Origin: Niallia sp. NCCP-28
GTDB lineage: Bacteria > Bacillota > Bacilli > Bacillales > Cytobacillaceae
Assembly: GCF_023168165.1 (NCBI RefSeq)
Contig: NZ_BQYJ01000009.1
Coordinates: forward strand, 51,851-115,850
Length of the DNA: 64,000 nucleotides
Direction of reading: 5' to 3'
The notes beneath the pieces are model-generated. The model was not told the DNA's origin. It worked only from the letters and a program-made list of their open reading frames with translations, and ran no database searches. Numbering within the stretch: position 1 is the first letter of the stretch; every line of letters begins with the position of its first letter. The position numbers were made by a program, and so were the translations under genes. Shown piece after piece: positions 52,416 to 61,821 of this stretch.

Positions 52416-53457
52416 TAGCTCCGCCTATTAACTCTAAGTAATCATCAATCGTATAGGCGATTGAAAGCGGTGTTGGTGTTCCCGCAGCAACTAAAGGTGT
52501 ATCACTTGCGATAAATGCTACTGAACCTCTTTTAACAGCAGGGATTTTTCCAAGTAATGGATCTTCTTTAATGGTTTTATATAAATCATCGTCACCATAT
52601 CCAACAATTACATCAGCATCATAAAGAGCCTCAACATTTTCAGCACTTAATTCTAGAGAATAACTGTTAGGATCTTTAATTTGTTCTGTAACACTTTCTG
52701 GATACTCCAAGCCTAATTCTCCTAAGAATGAAACACGTGCATCAATTGGTGTATAAATATGTAGCTTAGATAAATCTTTCGCTGAGAAATTCACCCAAAC
52801 AACTTTTTTTCCTTTGATTTGAGGATATTTGCTTAATTTTTCTTTTATCATATCTTCGGTATCTTTAATTAGCTGTTCGCCTTCTTTTTTCATGCCCATA
52901 CCTGTTGCACTCAATTCAACTTGTTCGCGCCATGTTGTTGCCCAAGCTGCTTTTGGATATGCAACAACAGGAGCAATTTTAGAAAGCGTATCATAATCTT
53001 CTTGTGTGATACCAGAGTAAGCAGCAAGAATGACATCTGGTTTCGCATCTGAAATAGCTTCAAAATCAAGACCATCTGTATCATGGAAAACATTAGGATT
53101 CTTTACATCAAGTTCCTTTAATTTTTCTGCTGTCCATGGTAAAAGACCACTATCATCTTGCACACCAAAATTGGCTGCTGAAAAACCTACAGGAACAACA
53201 TTAAGAGCTAAAGCAACATCCTGATTTCCCCATTGAATCGTAACTACGCGTTTTGGTTTACTTTCAATGACTGTTTCCCCTAAAGCATGTTTAATTTTGA
53301 TTGGATATTCGGAATTTGCTGTTTTAGAATCTGTTTTTGAAGAAGCAGATTTTGTTTCATCAGATTCTGACTGATTTGAACAACCTACTATTGATAGGAT
53401 TGCCACAACTGAAAATAGTAACATTAGCATAAATGACATTTTTCTTTTTCTACGCAT
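52396..53457 (-). CDS. Iron-siderophore binding lipoprotein (FecB/YfmC type)
   Basis: Surface-anchored ferric-chelate receptor of 353 residues. A lipoprotein signal ends at the lipobox SIVGC (Cys near residue 26), followed by a Ser/Asp/Lys-rich linker. The Peripla_BP_2 domain begins YPIKIKHALGETVIESKPKRVVTIQWG. Family stretches include ISDAKPDVILAAYSGITQEDYDTLSKIAPVV. First gene of the operon; a Fur box overlaps its transcription start, so expression should rise on iron starvation. Similar to citrate- or catecholate-type receptors; ligand unknown. Confidence 0.92.
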   Translation of the reverse strand: MRRKRKMSFMLMLLFSVVAILSIVGCSNQSESDETKSASSKTDSKTANSEYPIKIKHALGETVIESKPKRVVTIQWGNQDVALALNVVPVGFSAANFGVQDDSGLLPWTAEKLKELDVKNPNVFHDTDGLDFEAISDAKPDVILAAYSGITQEDYDTLSKIAPVVAYPKAAWATTWREQVELSATGMGMKKEGEQLIKDTEDMIKEKLSKYPQIKGKKVVWVNFSAKDLSKLHIYTPIDARVSFLGELGLEYPESVTEQIKDPNSYSLELSAENVEALYDADVIVGYGDDDLYKTIKEDPLLGKIPAVKRGSVAFIASDTPLVAAGTPTPLSIAYTIDDYLELIGGAIDKIDE

Positions 53458-53515
53458 ATGTAAGCCCTCTCTTGTTACAAAGTATAGTTTTAATTAATTC
53501 TGAATAACTATAATA

Positions 53516-53534
53516 ACTAATGATTATCATTCTC
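53516..53534. promoter_or_regulatory. Fur box of the siderophore operon
   Basis: ACTAATGATTATCATTCTC matches 16 of 19 positions of the consensus GATAATGATTATCATTATC. It lies just downstream of the -10, over the expected start point. Confidence 0.88.
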
Positions 53535-53538
53535 AAAT

Positions 53539-53567
53539 ATAATACTTGTTTTTAATTTTTCTGTCAA
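53539..53567 (-). promoter_or_regulatory. Promoter of the siderophore operon
   Basis: TTGACA (53562-53567), exactly 17 bp, TATTAT (53539-53544) on the minus strand. Confidence 0.8.
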
Positions 53568-53652
53568 TAAAGATCGAAGAATGGCTCTTACGCATTTTTG
53601 GGGAAGAACTATGTAGAGAACTTCCTTATTTCTGCTATTTTAATAAAGTTAT

Positions 53653-53708
53653 CTGTCGGATAAAATAGGATGCATTTTCTAATAAATTATGTTTTCCTCT
53701 GTCGGATA
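53653..53708. repeat. Direct repeats CTGTCGGATA, possible Tn7-like left-end TnsB sites
   Basis: CTGTCGGATA occurs at 53653-53662 and 53699-53708. The first continues as TGTCGGATAAAATAG, which recalls the TGT-start and AAAATAG wording of Tn7-family ends. Read inward (plus direction), it points toward the tnsA remnant, as a left end should. No matching target duplication was found. Confidence 0.4.
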
Positions 53709-53802
53709 TGGCACATGATTTGTTTGATGAGTTTTAAACGAGTTATAAGCCCTTTTAAAATGAACATCCAGAATTAAAGGGGGAATGCTGCGCCGTCAGC
53801 CA

Positions 53803-53938
53803 TTAGATAAATGGAGAGTAATCTCTTAAGCTACCTTTCAAAGAGACATCTTGAATATGCAGACAAGGCGTATAATCTATATCAATGCCTGCCCCCTTGA
53901 CCTTCACTAATCCATTTATCAAATTTAGCTGTTCTCAC
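53803..53938 (-). pseudogene. TnsA endonuclease N-terminal remnant (Tn7-like transposon)
   Basis: From a GTG the frame reads VRTAKFDKWISEGQG. After a one-base shift in a G5 tract it continues AGIDIDYTPCLHIQDVSLKG and SLRDYSPFI before a stop. This matches the TnsA N-terminus pattern (KEGRGQGxGKDYxPWLTVQDVPSxGR). The nuclease catalytic core and all other tns genes are absent. It starts 103 bp past the glmS stop and reads away from glmS, the position and direction tnsA has in Tn7 at attTn7. The fragment is non-functional. Confidence 0.7.
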
Positions 53939-53950
53939 TCTTTTGAATAT

Positions 53951-53983
53951 AAAAAAACCCTTTAGATAATCCTATCTAAAGGG
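53951..53983 (-). terminator. Terminator of glmS
   Basis: CCCTTTAGAT and ATCTAAAGGG form a 10-bp perfect stem followed by seven T on the minus strand, 58 bp past the glmS stop. Confidence 0.92.
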
Positions 53984-54040
53984 GAAATGCTGCTCGACTT
54001 TATTTCAAATCTACAAAAACTGTATATTAAACCAAATAGC

Positions 54041-55843
54041 TTATTCCACTGTAACTGACTTAGCCAAGTTGCGTGGTTTATCTACATCACAGCCTCTATG
54101 AAGTGCTGCGTAGTAGGCAATTAATTGCAAGGGTACTACAGAGATAAGGGGTGTTAACATTTCATGCACTGCTGGAACGATAAAGCGGTCGCCTTCCATT
54201 TCCAGACCCTTCATGGAAATGATGCAAGGGTTTGCTCCACGGGCAACTACTTCTTTCACATTTCCGCGAATGCTTAAGTTAACACTTTCTTGTGTTGCTA
54301 ATGCGATAATAGGTGTTCCATCTTCAATTAAAGCAATTGTGCCATGCTTTAATTCGCCACCTGCAAAACCTTCTGCTTGAATATAAGAGATTTCTTTTAA
54401 CTTTAAAGATCCTTCTAAGCCAACATAGAAGTCAATTCCGCGGCCAATAAAAAATGCATTGCGTGTTGTCGCTAAATATTCTGATGCAATTTTTTCGATA
54501 TCTTCTTTTTCTTCAAAGATAACTTCCATTGCATTCGCAATAATTCCCAGCTCATGAATCAAATCAAATTCCGGCTCATAGCCTTTGCTTTTCGCTGTTA
54601 CATCTGCAAGGATAGAAAGAACAGCCATTTGCGCTGTGTATGCTTTAGTTGAGGCAACTGCAATTTCTGGGCCAGCATACAGCAATAGCGTATGATCTGC
54701 TTCACGGGATAAAGTGGAACCAGGCACATTTGTAATCGTAAGGGTTGGATAGCCCAATTCCTTTACATGCACAAGCACGGCTCTGCTGTCAGCTGTTTCT
54801 CCACTTTGCGTAATAAAGATAAACAACGGTTTTTCTGAAAGCAATGGCATATTGTAGCCAAACTCGCTTGCAACATGTACTTCTACAGGAATTTTAGCTG
54901 ATTTTTCAATAAACTGTTTGCCTAGAAGTCCAGCATGATAACTAGTTCCCGCAGCAATAATATACAATCGGTCTGCATTTTTTACCGCTTCTACAATTGC
55001 TGAATCAATTGTAAGTTTGCCATCTTGACCTTGATATTCTTGAATAATTTTGCGGATTGCCAAAGGCTGTTCATCAATTTCTTTTAACATATAATGAGGG
55101 TATGTTCCCTTTTCAATATCACTAGCATCCAATTCTGCTGTGTATGCTTCCCGGGAAATAACTTCTCCATCCAATGTTTCAATACTGATGCCACTTTTTT
55201 CAACAATAACGATTTCTTTATCCACCAGTTCCACATATTTATTAGTAACTTGCAGCATAGCCATTGCATCACTTGCAACAACATTGAAGCTATCCCCCAA
55301 GCCAACTAATAATGGACTTTTATTTTTTGCTACATAAATAACCTCTTTATTTTGATCATCTAATAAAGCAATCGCATAAGAACCTTTTAATAATTTTAAT
55401 GTTTGCACAAATGCCGCTTTGATATTCATGCCATTTTCAACAAAATGCTCAATTAATTGTACAACTACTTCTGTATCCGTATCACTTTTTAATTCTTGAT
55501 TTGGCAAATATTCCTTTTTCAATAAATCGTAGTTTTCAATTACACCATTATGCACAATGGTAAAGCGGCCTGATGCGCTTTTATGTGGATGTGCATTTAC
55601 TTGGCTTGGAACACCATGTGTTGCCCAGCGTGTATGGCCAATTCCAGTTGGTGCAAAAACTTCGTCATCCACTATCTTGCGCAAATCAGCAATACGGCCT
55701 TTTTCCTTAAATACATGTACGCCTTCTTCATTGCTTACTGCAATACCAGCAGAATCATATCCTCTATATTCAAGCTTTTCTAAGCCTTTTAACAAAATCT
55801 CTTTCGCATCATTATTTCCTATATATCCAACTATTCCACACAT
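54041..55843 (-). CDS. glmS: Glucosamine-6-phosphate synthase GlmS
   Basis: Makes glucosamine-6-phosphate from fructose-6-phosphate and glutamine, the entry to cell-wall amino sugars, 600 residues. The N-terminal glutaminase has the catalytic Cys after the initiator Met (MCGIVGYIG) and GHTRWATHG. Two SIS isomerase domains follow ([49 protein letters not shown]). It ends [11 protein letters not shown], the conserved C-terminus whose DNA is read by TnsD in Tn7 targeting. A glmS ribozyme precedes it, and the start follows GGAGG. Separated from glmM by its own promoter. Confidence 0.97.
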   Translation of the reverse strand: MCGIVGYIGNNDAKEILLKGLEKLEYRGYDSAGIAVSNEEGVHVFKEKGRIADLRKIVDDEVFAPTGIGHTRWATHGVPSQVNAHPHKSASGRFTIVHNGVIENYDLLKKEYLPNQELKSDTDTEVVVQLIEHFVENGMNIKAAFVQTLKLLKGSYAIALLDDQNKEVIYVAKNKSPLLVGLGDSFNVVASDAMAMLQVTNKYVELVDKEIVIVEKSGISIETLDGEVISREAYTAELDASDIEKGTYPHYMLKEIDEQPLAIRKIIQEYQGQDGKLTIDSAIVEAVKNADRLYIIAAGTSYHAGLLGKQFIEKSAKIPVEVHVASEFGYNMPLLSEKPLFIFITQSGETADSRAVLVHVKELGYPTLTITNVPGSTLSREADHTLLLYAGPEIAVASTKAYTAQMAVLSILADVTAKSKGYEPEFDLIHELGIIANAMEVIFEEKEDIEKIASEYLATTRNAFFIGRGIDFYVGLEGSLKLKEISYIQAEGFAGGELKHGTIALIEDGTPIIALATQESVNLSIRGNVKEVVARGANPCIISMKGLEMEGDRFIVPAVHEMLTPLISVVPLQLIAYYAALHRGCDVDKPRNLAKSVTVE

Positions 55844-55861
55844 TCTTCTTTTCCTCCGTTC

Positions 55862-55908
55862 TAGGGGAGCAAGAAGTCACATTTTCTGGGGACAAACTTG
55901 CTCCCCTA
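55862..55908 (-). other. Perfect 12-bp hairpin between ribozyme and glmS start
   Basis: TAGGGGAGCAAG (55862-55873) and CTTGCTCCCCTA (55897-55908) pair perfectly around a 23-nt loop. It ends a few bases before the GGAGG site of glmS and has no T-run. It is not part of the canonical ribozyme fold that I know. Confidence 0.65.
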
Positions 55909-55924
55909 TCTCTGATATAGTTTT

Positions 55925-56093
55925 ATGCTTGCGTCATTATTAGCATGCCCTTCTCTTTGTGCATTAAGTTACCTTAATGTTTTAAAGAAGAACTTTCGAT
56001 TGGCTAATACAACCGGGAGGCATCCGCCGAAAAATCGATAAACCTCCTCCTCGTCAACTAGTTTTCGTTTCGTCCATTACTAGTCCAGGCGCT
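55925..56093 (-). ncRNA. glmS ribozyme/riboswitch
   Basis: Self-cleaving RNA activated by glucosamine-6-phosphate. On the minus strand the core reads GCGCCTGGACTAGT at the 5' end. ACTAGTTGACGAGGAGG follows, then TTTATCGATTTTTCGGCGG and ATGCCTCCCGGTTG, and later CACAAAGAGAAGGGCATGC, almost word for word the Bacillus ribozyme core. Cleavage is expected between 56093 (A) and 56092 (G). The 3' boundary is approximate. Confidence 0.95.
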
Positions 56094-56117
56094 TTATTTA
56101 TTTATTTATTTATGTTT
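56094..56117. repeat. (TTTA)n microsatellite abutting the glmS ribozyme
   Basis: About five tandem TTTA units directly at the 5' side of the ribozyme cleavage site, within the leader. Confidence 0.7.
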
Positions 56118-56168
56118 CTTTCTATCCCCCTTTTTTTTAAAATAGAGCTTTTTTACAAAAGCAAGTTA

Positions 56169-56198
56169 ATCATACATCACATAGAAAGCATCCGTCAA
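56169..56198 (-). promoter_or_regulatory. Promoter of glmS
   Basis: TTGACG (56193-56198), 18 bp, TATGAT (56169-56174), with the transcript starting about 70 nt before the ribozyme cleavage site. Confidence 0.65.
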
Positions 56199-56268
56199 AT
56201 ACTATCTAAACGGGACATAAAATAAGACTACTTTGCCTCTACGGACATATTCCCCCTTCTCTTTTTAA

Positions 56269-56315
56269 TAAAAAACAGGGTGATGGAAATCTTCTTGATA
56301 GAATTCCCTTCACCC
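56269..56315 (-). terminator. Terminator of the glmM transcript
   Basis: GGGTGAAGGGAAT and ATTTCCATCACCC pair with mismatches, followed by TGTTTTTTATT on the minus strand. Confidence 0.8.
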
Positions 56316-56418
56316 TCTACTGTATGCAAAAGTGCTTTTTTCGTGCTTGCCATCATATTCTAAAAAAGAAAGTACTAGCCATAAGCATTTTTAAGCAAAC
56401 ATCAGCCTTTTTATACAA

Positions 56419-57771
56419 TCACTTGTCTTTTAAGCCCATTTCCTTCTCTACTACTTCTGAGATAATGTTTACATAGGCTAAGCACAGGTCTTCGGTTGGC
56501 GCTTCTGCCATTACGCGCACTAGTGGTTCGGTTCCAGAAGGTCGAACTAAAATTCTGCCGTTTCCATTCATTTCTTGCTCGACTTTCGCAATTACTTCTT
56601 TTACTTTATCATTATCTGCCACATGATATTTATCTGTAACTTTAATATTAACTAATTTTTGCGGGAATTTTTTCATTTCTCCAGCAAGTTCTGAAAGTGT
56701 CTTTTTTGTCGCTTTCATAATATTAACCAGCTGCAGACCTGTTAATAAACCGTCTCCAGTTGTGTTGTAATCAAGGAAAATAATATGTCCTGATTGTTCT
56801 CCACCTAAGTTAAAGCCCTTTTTCCTCATTTCTTCTACAACATATCTATCTCCAACTGCTGTTGGTATACTTGCTATCTGATGTGACTCTAAAGCCTTAT
56901 AAAAACCTAGGTTGCTCATAACCGTCGAAACCACCGTATTATGTTTTAAACGATTTGTTTCTTTCATATACTTTGCACATATATACATAATTTGGTCGCC
57001 ATCAACAATTTGGCCATTTTCATCTACAGCAATCAACCGATCTCCGTCCCCATCAAAAGCAAGGCCTACATCTGCTTCTTTTTGTTTCACAAATGCTGCT
57101 AATGCCTCTGGATGAGTAGAGCCAACTCCATCATTAATATTTAATCCATTAGGTGAAGCACCCATTGTGGAGATGTCAGCATCCAAATCTGCAAATAAGT
57201 GCATTGCTAAAGATGAGGTTGCACCATGTGCACAGTCTAAAGCAATATGAATGCCGGTGAAATCTTCGTCTACCGTTTGTTTTAAAAATTGCAGATATTT
57301 TTGTCCGCCTTCAAAATAATCATTCACTTGACCTAAGTTCCCGCCTACTGGTCTTGGTAGATTATCTTGTTCCTGATCAATAAGACTTTCAATTTCCAAT
57401 TCTTGATCATCAGAAAGTTTAAATCCATCTGGTCCAAAGAACTTAATGCCATTATCACTCACAGGGTTGTGCGAAGCTGAAATCATTACACCCGCTTGTG
57501 CTCCCAACACCTTAGTCAAATAGGATACACCGGGCGTTGAAATAACTCCTAAGCGCATTACCTCAGCTCCAATTGATAATAACCCTGCAACAAGTGCACC
57601 TTCTAGCATATGTCCAGAAATGCGGGTATCGCGGCCAATTAATACTTTGGGCCGATCATGATCTTTCGTTAATACAAAACCACCACATCTCCCAAGCTTA
57701 AACGCAATTTCTGGTGTTAGTTCACTGTTTGCAATTCCTCGTACTCCGTCCGTCCCGAAATATTTACCCAT
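56419..57771 (-). CDS. glmM: Phosphoglucosamine mutase GlmM
   Basis: Interconverts glucosamine-6-phosphate and glucosamine-1-phosphate for UDP-GlcNAc synthesis, 450 residues. [12 protein letters not shown] at the N-terminus, catalytic phosphoserine loop [14 protein letters not shown] (Ser near residue 101), metal loop [14 protein letters not shown], sugar loop [10 protein letters not shown] and phosphate loop [16 protein letters not shown]. It follows cdaR by 38 bp, so cdaA-cdaR-glmM are one unit. This conserved order links c-di-AMP synthesis with cell-wall precursor supply; GlmM is known to bind and inhibit CdaA in Bacillus and Listeria relatives. Confidence 0.97.
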   Translation of the reverse strand: MGKYFGTDGVRGIANSELTPEIAFKLGRCGGFVLTKDHDRPKVLIGRDTRISGHMLEGALVAGLLSIGAEVMRLGVISTPGVSYLTKVLGAQAGVMISASHNPVSDNGIKFFGPDGFKLSDDQELEIESLIDQEQDNLPRPVGGNLGQVNDYFEGGQKYLQFLKQTVDEDFTGIHIALDCAHGATSSLAMHLFADLDADISTMGASPNGLNINDGVGSTHPEALAAFVKQKEADVGLAFDGDGDRLIAVDENGQIVDGDQIMYICAKYMKETNRLKHNTVVSTVMSNLGFYKALESHQIASIPTAVGDRYVVEEMRKKGFNLGGEQSGHIIFLDYNTTGDGLLTGLQLVNIMKATKKTLSELAGEMKKFPQKLVNIKVTDKYHVADNDKVKEVIAKVEQEMNGNGRILVRPSGTEPLVRVMAEAPTEDLCLAYVNIISEVVEKEMGLKDK

Positions 57772-57809
57772 TTAAATAATCGCTCCTTCTAACTATGATA
57801 AACCCTAAA

Positions 57810-59258
57810 TTAAGAATCCTTCTTTGTAATAGCGATAGTGGCTACTTTATTCGCTAAACTCCATTCTACATCGTTTGGACCATTGGCTTTTATGTTAACT
57901 TCATGTTCACCTTCGCCCAAGTTGCTAACATCTATATATAAAGTAAAACTAGATTTTGTAACATTTTTGAGTATAGATTCTTTTGCTGTTACTTCTATAT
58001 CTGTATTCCCATTTGAAGGAGTCTTCATATCTCCTAAAAGCTCAGCATCAAGGCCTTTTATACTAATCGGCACACTCTCCAATGTTTTTGCACTAGTTTG
58101 TTCACTGCTAGTAGCTTCCTCTGCCTCATTATCATCTATTGCAGTATCATCGTTTGACTCATCAGTTGTGTTATCATTTGCATCACTTGTTTCATCCGTT
58201 GTATTACTTGACCCATCTTCTTCAGATTGATCTGTCTCTTCGGTATTTGAGTTACCATTATCAGCAGATTTTTCATTCTCTTGCTCGTTCGATTCCTCTT
58301 CCTTTATATTTACCTTTACATTAACATTTACTAGCTCTGGATCAACTGTTTTTACACCATTAGAGATAATAACAGGCAAAGATAAAGTTTGATCTTTTGT
58401 TATTTTGCTTAACTCTACTTCTACTCGTGTGCTGTCAACATCTTTTAACACACTTTCCGAACCAGTAATTGTAGCCTCTTCCTTATCCAAAGTAATTGAT
58501 TCTAATATAACATTTTTAGGAAGGGAGCCTTTTTTTACAATATTAATTGGAACCTTTTTGCTTACCCTTTTAACAGGGATCGTCACTTTCACTGTTTCTG
58601 GTTCTACCTGTACATCCAACTTATTTAAACTGCTGTCTAATACTGAAATTTCAGCTTCCTGCTCAATCGTTTCTGTTGTGGACCCATCTATTTCAACATT
58701 TGCCTTCACATAAGCAATTTTATCTATCTCATCTTTTGCGCCAGTTATTTTAACCGTATTAGAATCTAATTCAGCTGAGCCTGCCGCATAACCGGAAGCA
58801 ATAGAATTATTGCTAAACTCTGCTTCCACATTAAATTCTTTAGTCACCTTTTCTTTGACTGTCACTTTAACTGTACTAGGATTAACCTCGGCTTCTAGTT
58901 TATCAGACAAGTCTTTAACTTGCAGCTTTACTTTTTTTTCGCCAATATCTGCATTTGCCAAGTTTACATACACTTCAAAGTCCTTTGACTGTTTTGCAAC
59001 TTGCACATGGCTTTTTGGTCCCTTTAACGTTACATCCACTGTTTTAGGAACACCTGCTACCACTACATTCTTCGTATCATAGTATACTTTTACCGGAATA
59101 TCCTTTACTACTTCTGTAGCATCATTTCCAGGAACATTTATATCGCTGCTATCTTCGTTTTTATCATATACAGATATAAACAATAAAAGTGCAAGTGCAA
59201 ATGCGATAATCTTCATAAACCAATTATTTTCCACAATTCGATCAAAAAATTTATTCAT
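57810..59258 (-). CDS. cdaR: CdaR (YbbR), regulator of the diadenylate cyclase CdaA
   Basis: Membrane-anchored partner of CdaA, 482 residues. TM segment near residues 17-33 (WFMKIIAFALALLLFISVYD), then extracellular YbbR repeats. Three repeats occupy residues about 50-320. A fourth at about 395-480 is separated by an acidic, Asn/Asp/Ser/Thr/Glu-rich linker of some 65 residues (about 325-390), unusually long and low in complexity. The start at MNKFFDRI follows AAGGGGAAG, and its ATG overlaps the cdaA stop (ATGA). Confidence 0.93.
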   Translation of the reverse strand: MNKFFDRIVENNWFMKIIAFALALLLFISVYDKNEDSSDINVPGNDATEVVKDIPVKVYYDTKNVVVAGVPKTVDVTLKGPKSHVQVAKQSKDFEVYVNLANADIGEKKVKLQVKDLSDKLEAEVNPSTVKVTVKEKVTKEFNVEAEFSNNSIASGYAAGSAELDSNTVKITGAKDEIDKIAYVKANVEIDGSTTETIEQEAEISVLDSSLNKLDVQVEPETVKVTIPVKRVSKKVPINIVKKGSLPKNVILESITLDKEEATITGSESVLKDVDSTRVEVELSKITKDQTLSLPVIISNGVKTVDPELVNVNVKVNIKEEESNEQENEKSADNGNSNTEETDQSEEDGSSNTTDETSDANDNTTDESNDDTAIDDNEAEEATSSEQTSAKTLESVPISIKGLDAELLGDMKTPSNGNTDIEVTAKESILKNVTKSSFTLYIDVSNLGEGEHEVNIKANGPNDVEWSLANKVATIAITKKDS

Positions 59259-60076
59259 TTTTTCTTCCCCTTCCAGCCCCACATAGTAGAGGAAGCTTGT
59301 TTGGTAGAAGGTATAATGATTGCGCTAGACAACAGTTCCCTGAATGCATCTAACTTTAAATCCCGATGTAACTCTCCGTTTTTTGTTAAAGATATTGCAC
59401 CAGTTTCTTCTGACACAACAATGGTTATGCTGTCAGTCACCTCGCTAATCCCTAAAGCCGCGCGGTGCCTTGTTCCTAGCTCCTTCGAAATAAAAGGACT
59501 CTCTGATAAAGGAAGGTAGCATGCTGCTGCTGCAATACTTGCCCTTTGAATAATAACTGCTCCATCATGCAAAGGAGTATTTGGAATAAAAATATTAATT
59601 AATAGCTCAGAGGAGATTTTAGAATCTAAGGGTATGCCTGTTTCAATATAGTCGCTCATCCCTGTTTCTCTTTCTAAAGATATAAGTGCCCCTATTCGTC
59701 GCTTAGCCATATAGTCAACTGCCTTGACAATGGATTCAATAATATGCTCCTGCCGCTCCTCTTCTTGCATGCCACTCCTAGAAAAGAACTTCCCTCTTCC
59801 TAATTGTTCAAGAGCGCGTCTTAATTCCGGCTGAAAGATAATGATAATAGCCAAGGCTCCCCAAAGAATAACCTGCTCCATCATCCAGCTTAATGTTTGT
59901 AAATGTAAATAATCACTTAATAATTTCACAATAAGGATAACAAATATTCCTTTTAATACTTGTACAGCCTTAGTGCCCCTTATTACCATAATAATTTTAT
60001 ATATGACATACCACACAAGGAGAATGTCTACTGTATTCGCTAAATATTTTAAAAAAGGGAAATCTGCAAACGACAT
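59255..60076 (-). CDS. cdaA: Diadenylate cyclase CdaA
   Basis: Makes c-di-AMP from two ATP, 273 residues. Three N-terminal membrane segments (residues about 10-80) precede the DAC domain with its two catalytic stretches, LHDGAVII (DGA) and GTRHRAALGISE (RHR). c-di-AMP controls potassium and osmolyte uptake and wall homeostasis. First gene of cdaA-cdaR-glmM. It lies 217 bp downstream of the rsiW stop, with a terminator in between. Confidence 0.96.
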   Translation of the reverse strand: MSFADFPFLKYLANTVDILLVWYVIYKIIMVIRGTKAVQVLKGIFVILIVKLLSDYLHLQTLSWMMEQVILWGALAIIIIFQPELRRALEQLGRGKFFSRSGMQEEERQEHIIESIVKAVDYMAKRRIGALISLERETGMSDYIETGIPLDSKISSELLINIFIPNTPLHDGAVIIQRASIAAAACYLPLSESPFISKELGTRHRAALGISEVTDSITIVVSEETGAISLTKNGELHRDLKLDAFRELLSSAIIIPSTKQASSTMWGWKGKKK

Positions 60077-60276
60077 TTTCCTTCCTCCAAAGTATATATA
60101 TTTCCAATGTAGTTTTTTAGCTTTAACCTACCATTATCATATTATATCATTTTCTGTTTTAACACCAATCTAGACATCTTACCAGTCGAATAATCCTTAT
60201 AAAAATGTCATTCCTCATCTTATTATACGTCTATCTTCTATAGAAAAAACATATTTCACTTTTTATTATTTCATAA

Positions 60277-60308
60277 AGAAAAACTCCCTACAATTAATAT
60301 GCAGGGAG
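60277..60308 (-). terminator. Terminator of sigW-rsiW
   Basis: CTCCCT and AGGGAG arms (60303-60308 and 60284-60289) followed by TTTTTC on the minus strand, overlapping the last rsiW codons. Confidence 0.7.
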
Positions 60309-60953
60309 ACTATTTTCTTCCTTCACGTCATCCTTATGAAATACACTAATGGTATCATTCACTGTCTTTTTCATATAAAACCAGACCCATTCAAATACTT
60401 CATTTACTTCTTTAATCTCTCCAGTTACCTGGCTTGCTGATGCCATGTATTTTTCGCCATTGATTACTGTAACATTGCCATCAACTTGTCCCTGTATCTC
60501 TATATTGCCATTACGAACAACAATATCACCTTTTATTACCTTACCTTCTGGCACAATAGCTGTATCACCTTCTACTATAATATCCTCCTGTTTAGAAACG
60601 GAGAATTGGTGATCTTCATTCCATACAGATAATAGGCTAGATACCATTAAAAGCATAAACAAAGAAGCTGCCGCCACGAGAGGATGATGCCTTATCCACC
60701 TTTTAAAGGTTGCCCTTTTTTGCTCTTTTGGCAGCATCGCCATAACATTTTCGGTAAAACTAGCTGGCGCTTGTATATGGGAAGTACTTTGCACCAATGC
60801 AATAGTTTTCTTTAATTGATGAAAATGAATAGCGCATTCTTCACATTCCTTTAAATGCTTTTTCAACTCTTCTCTATGATTGACATCTATTTCTTCGTCC
60901 AAATATTCATGCATATATTCTATAATTCTTGTTGGACAAGTCAAATATTTCAC
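60294..60953 (-). CDS. rsiW: Anti-sigma-W factor RsiW
   Basis: Transmembrane anti-sigma factor holding SigW inactive, 219 residues. Zinc-binding anti-sigma motif with His and two Cys in HREELKKHLKECEECAIH (residues about 26-43), one membrane segment near residues 88-108 (HPLVAAASLFMLLMVSSLLSV). The extracytoplasmic part repeats in a bactofilin-like manner (KGDIVVRNGNIEIQGQVDGNVTVINGE). In B. subtilis RsiW is cut by PrsW, RasP and ClpXP under envelope stress. It begins eight bases after the sigW stop. Confidence 0.92.
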   Translation of the reverse strand: MKYLTCPTRIIEYMHEYLDEEIDVNHREELKKHLKECEECAIHFHQLKKTIALVQSTSHIQAPASFTENVMAMLPKEQKRATFKRWIRHHPLVAAASLFMLLMVSSLLSVWNEDHQFSVSKQEDIIVEGDTAIVPEGKVIKGDIVVRNGNIEIQGQVDGNVTVINGEKYMASASQVTGEIKEVNEVFEWVWFYMKKTVNDTISVFHKDDVKEENSLPAY

Positions 60954-60961
60954 CTTCTTTA

Positions 60962-61525
60962 TCAGACATACCGTAATTGTTTTCTTAATGCTTCTCTTCC
61001 TCTGTGAATTCTCGTCTTTACTGTCCCTAAGGGAAGCTCTAATATTTCGCTTATCTCATTCAAAGAAAGTTCTTCGATATATTTTAATACTATAACGGCT
61101 CGATACTTTTCTGGCAACTTTGAGATTTCTTGTTGAATCATAGTCTGCAATTCTAGGCTCTCGACATCTTCTTCTGGCAATTTTGTATTTGCTGGTATTT
61201 GCGAATACATATTTAGCCCTTCTGTACCTGGAACCTCTGCATCCAAATAATAATCTGGCTTCTTTTTCCTTATCCGATCTATACACAAATTAGTTGCTAT
61301 TCGATATAGCCATGTCGAAAACTTCAATTCTATATTAAATCTGTTTATATTAACATATGCGCGAATAAAGGCTTCCTGTGCCATATCTTCTGCCTCATGG
61401 CGATTCCCAAGCATTCTATAGCAGATCTGGAATACTCTATCTTTATAAAGCTCAATTATTTCCCCAAATGCGTTCTGATCACCTTTTAATACTTGCTTAA
61501 TCCTTTTTTTTACTAATGCTTCCAT
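60962..61525 (-). CDS. sigW: ECF sigma factor SigW
   Basis: Extracytoplasmic-function sigma factor of 187 residues. Region 2 (GEIIELYKDRVFQICYRMLGNRHEAEDMAQEAFIRAY) and region 4 (LPEKYRAVIVLKYIEELSLNEISEILELPLGTVKTRIHRGREAL) are both complete. It directs envelope-stress and antimicrobial-resistance genes in Bacillus. A SigW-type promoter lies upstream, so the gene should autoregulate. Co-transcribed with its anti-sigma factor rsiW. Confidence 0.95.
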   Translation of the reverse strand: MEALVKKRIKQVLKGDQNAFGEIIELYKDRVFQICYRMLGNRHEAEDMAQEAFIRAYVNINRFNIELKFSTWLYRIATNLCIDRIRKKKPDYYLDAEVPGTEGLNMYSQIPANTKLPEEDVESLELQTMIQQEISKLPEKYRAVIVLKYIEELSLNEISEILELPLGTVKTRIHRGREALRKQLRYV

Positions 61526-61561
61526 CTATTTACCCCCGCTCTAAATGCGGCTAATCGATAT

Positions 61562-61588
61562 TACGTATCGATAGCGGAAAAGGTTTCA
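61562..61588 (-). promoter_or_regulatory. SigW-type autoregulatory promoter
   Basis: TGAAAC (61583-61588) and CGTA (61562-61565) on the minus strand. The spacer is 17 bp, one more than the common 16. About 37 bp before the sigW start. Confidence 0.75.
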
Positions 61589-61821
61589 TCTTTTTTATTT
61601 AATCTTTATATGTATTTATTTTTTAACTTGTTATTTTCATCCTAATAAAAGGGAAGAATACAAATAAATATAGAAGTTTTTCATTTTAGATTTATTATTA
61701 TTTTAACAAATTCATGTTCACTATGTTTAAAATTTTTAATACTGGTTAAAAAAAAAGTAATATTATGCTAAAATCAAGAAAAAACAGCGGATTTTCTTTC
61801 ATTGATAGGAGGGGGAAGAAT
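61589..61821. other. Divergent intergenic region sigW - Spo0E-like gene
   Basis: AT-rich. The promoter of the small plus-strand gene is not certain. Confidence 0.4.

Noticed and set aside
54011..54018. Exact right end of the Tn7-like element at TGTAGA, 25 nt past glmS
   Set aside because: Only the TGT and distance agree; the next bases differ from the TGTCGG repeats, the flanking 5-mers do not match, and the glmS terminator would lie inside the element.
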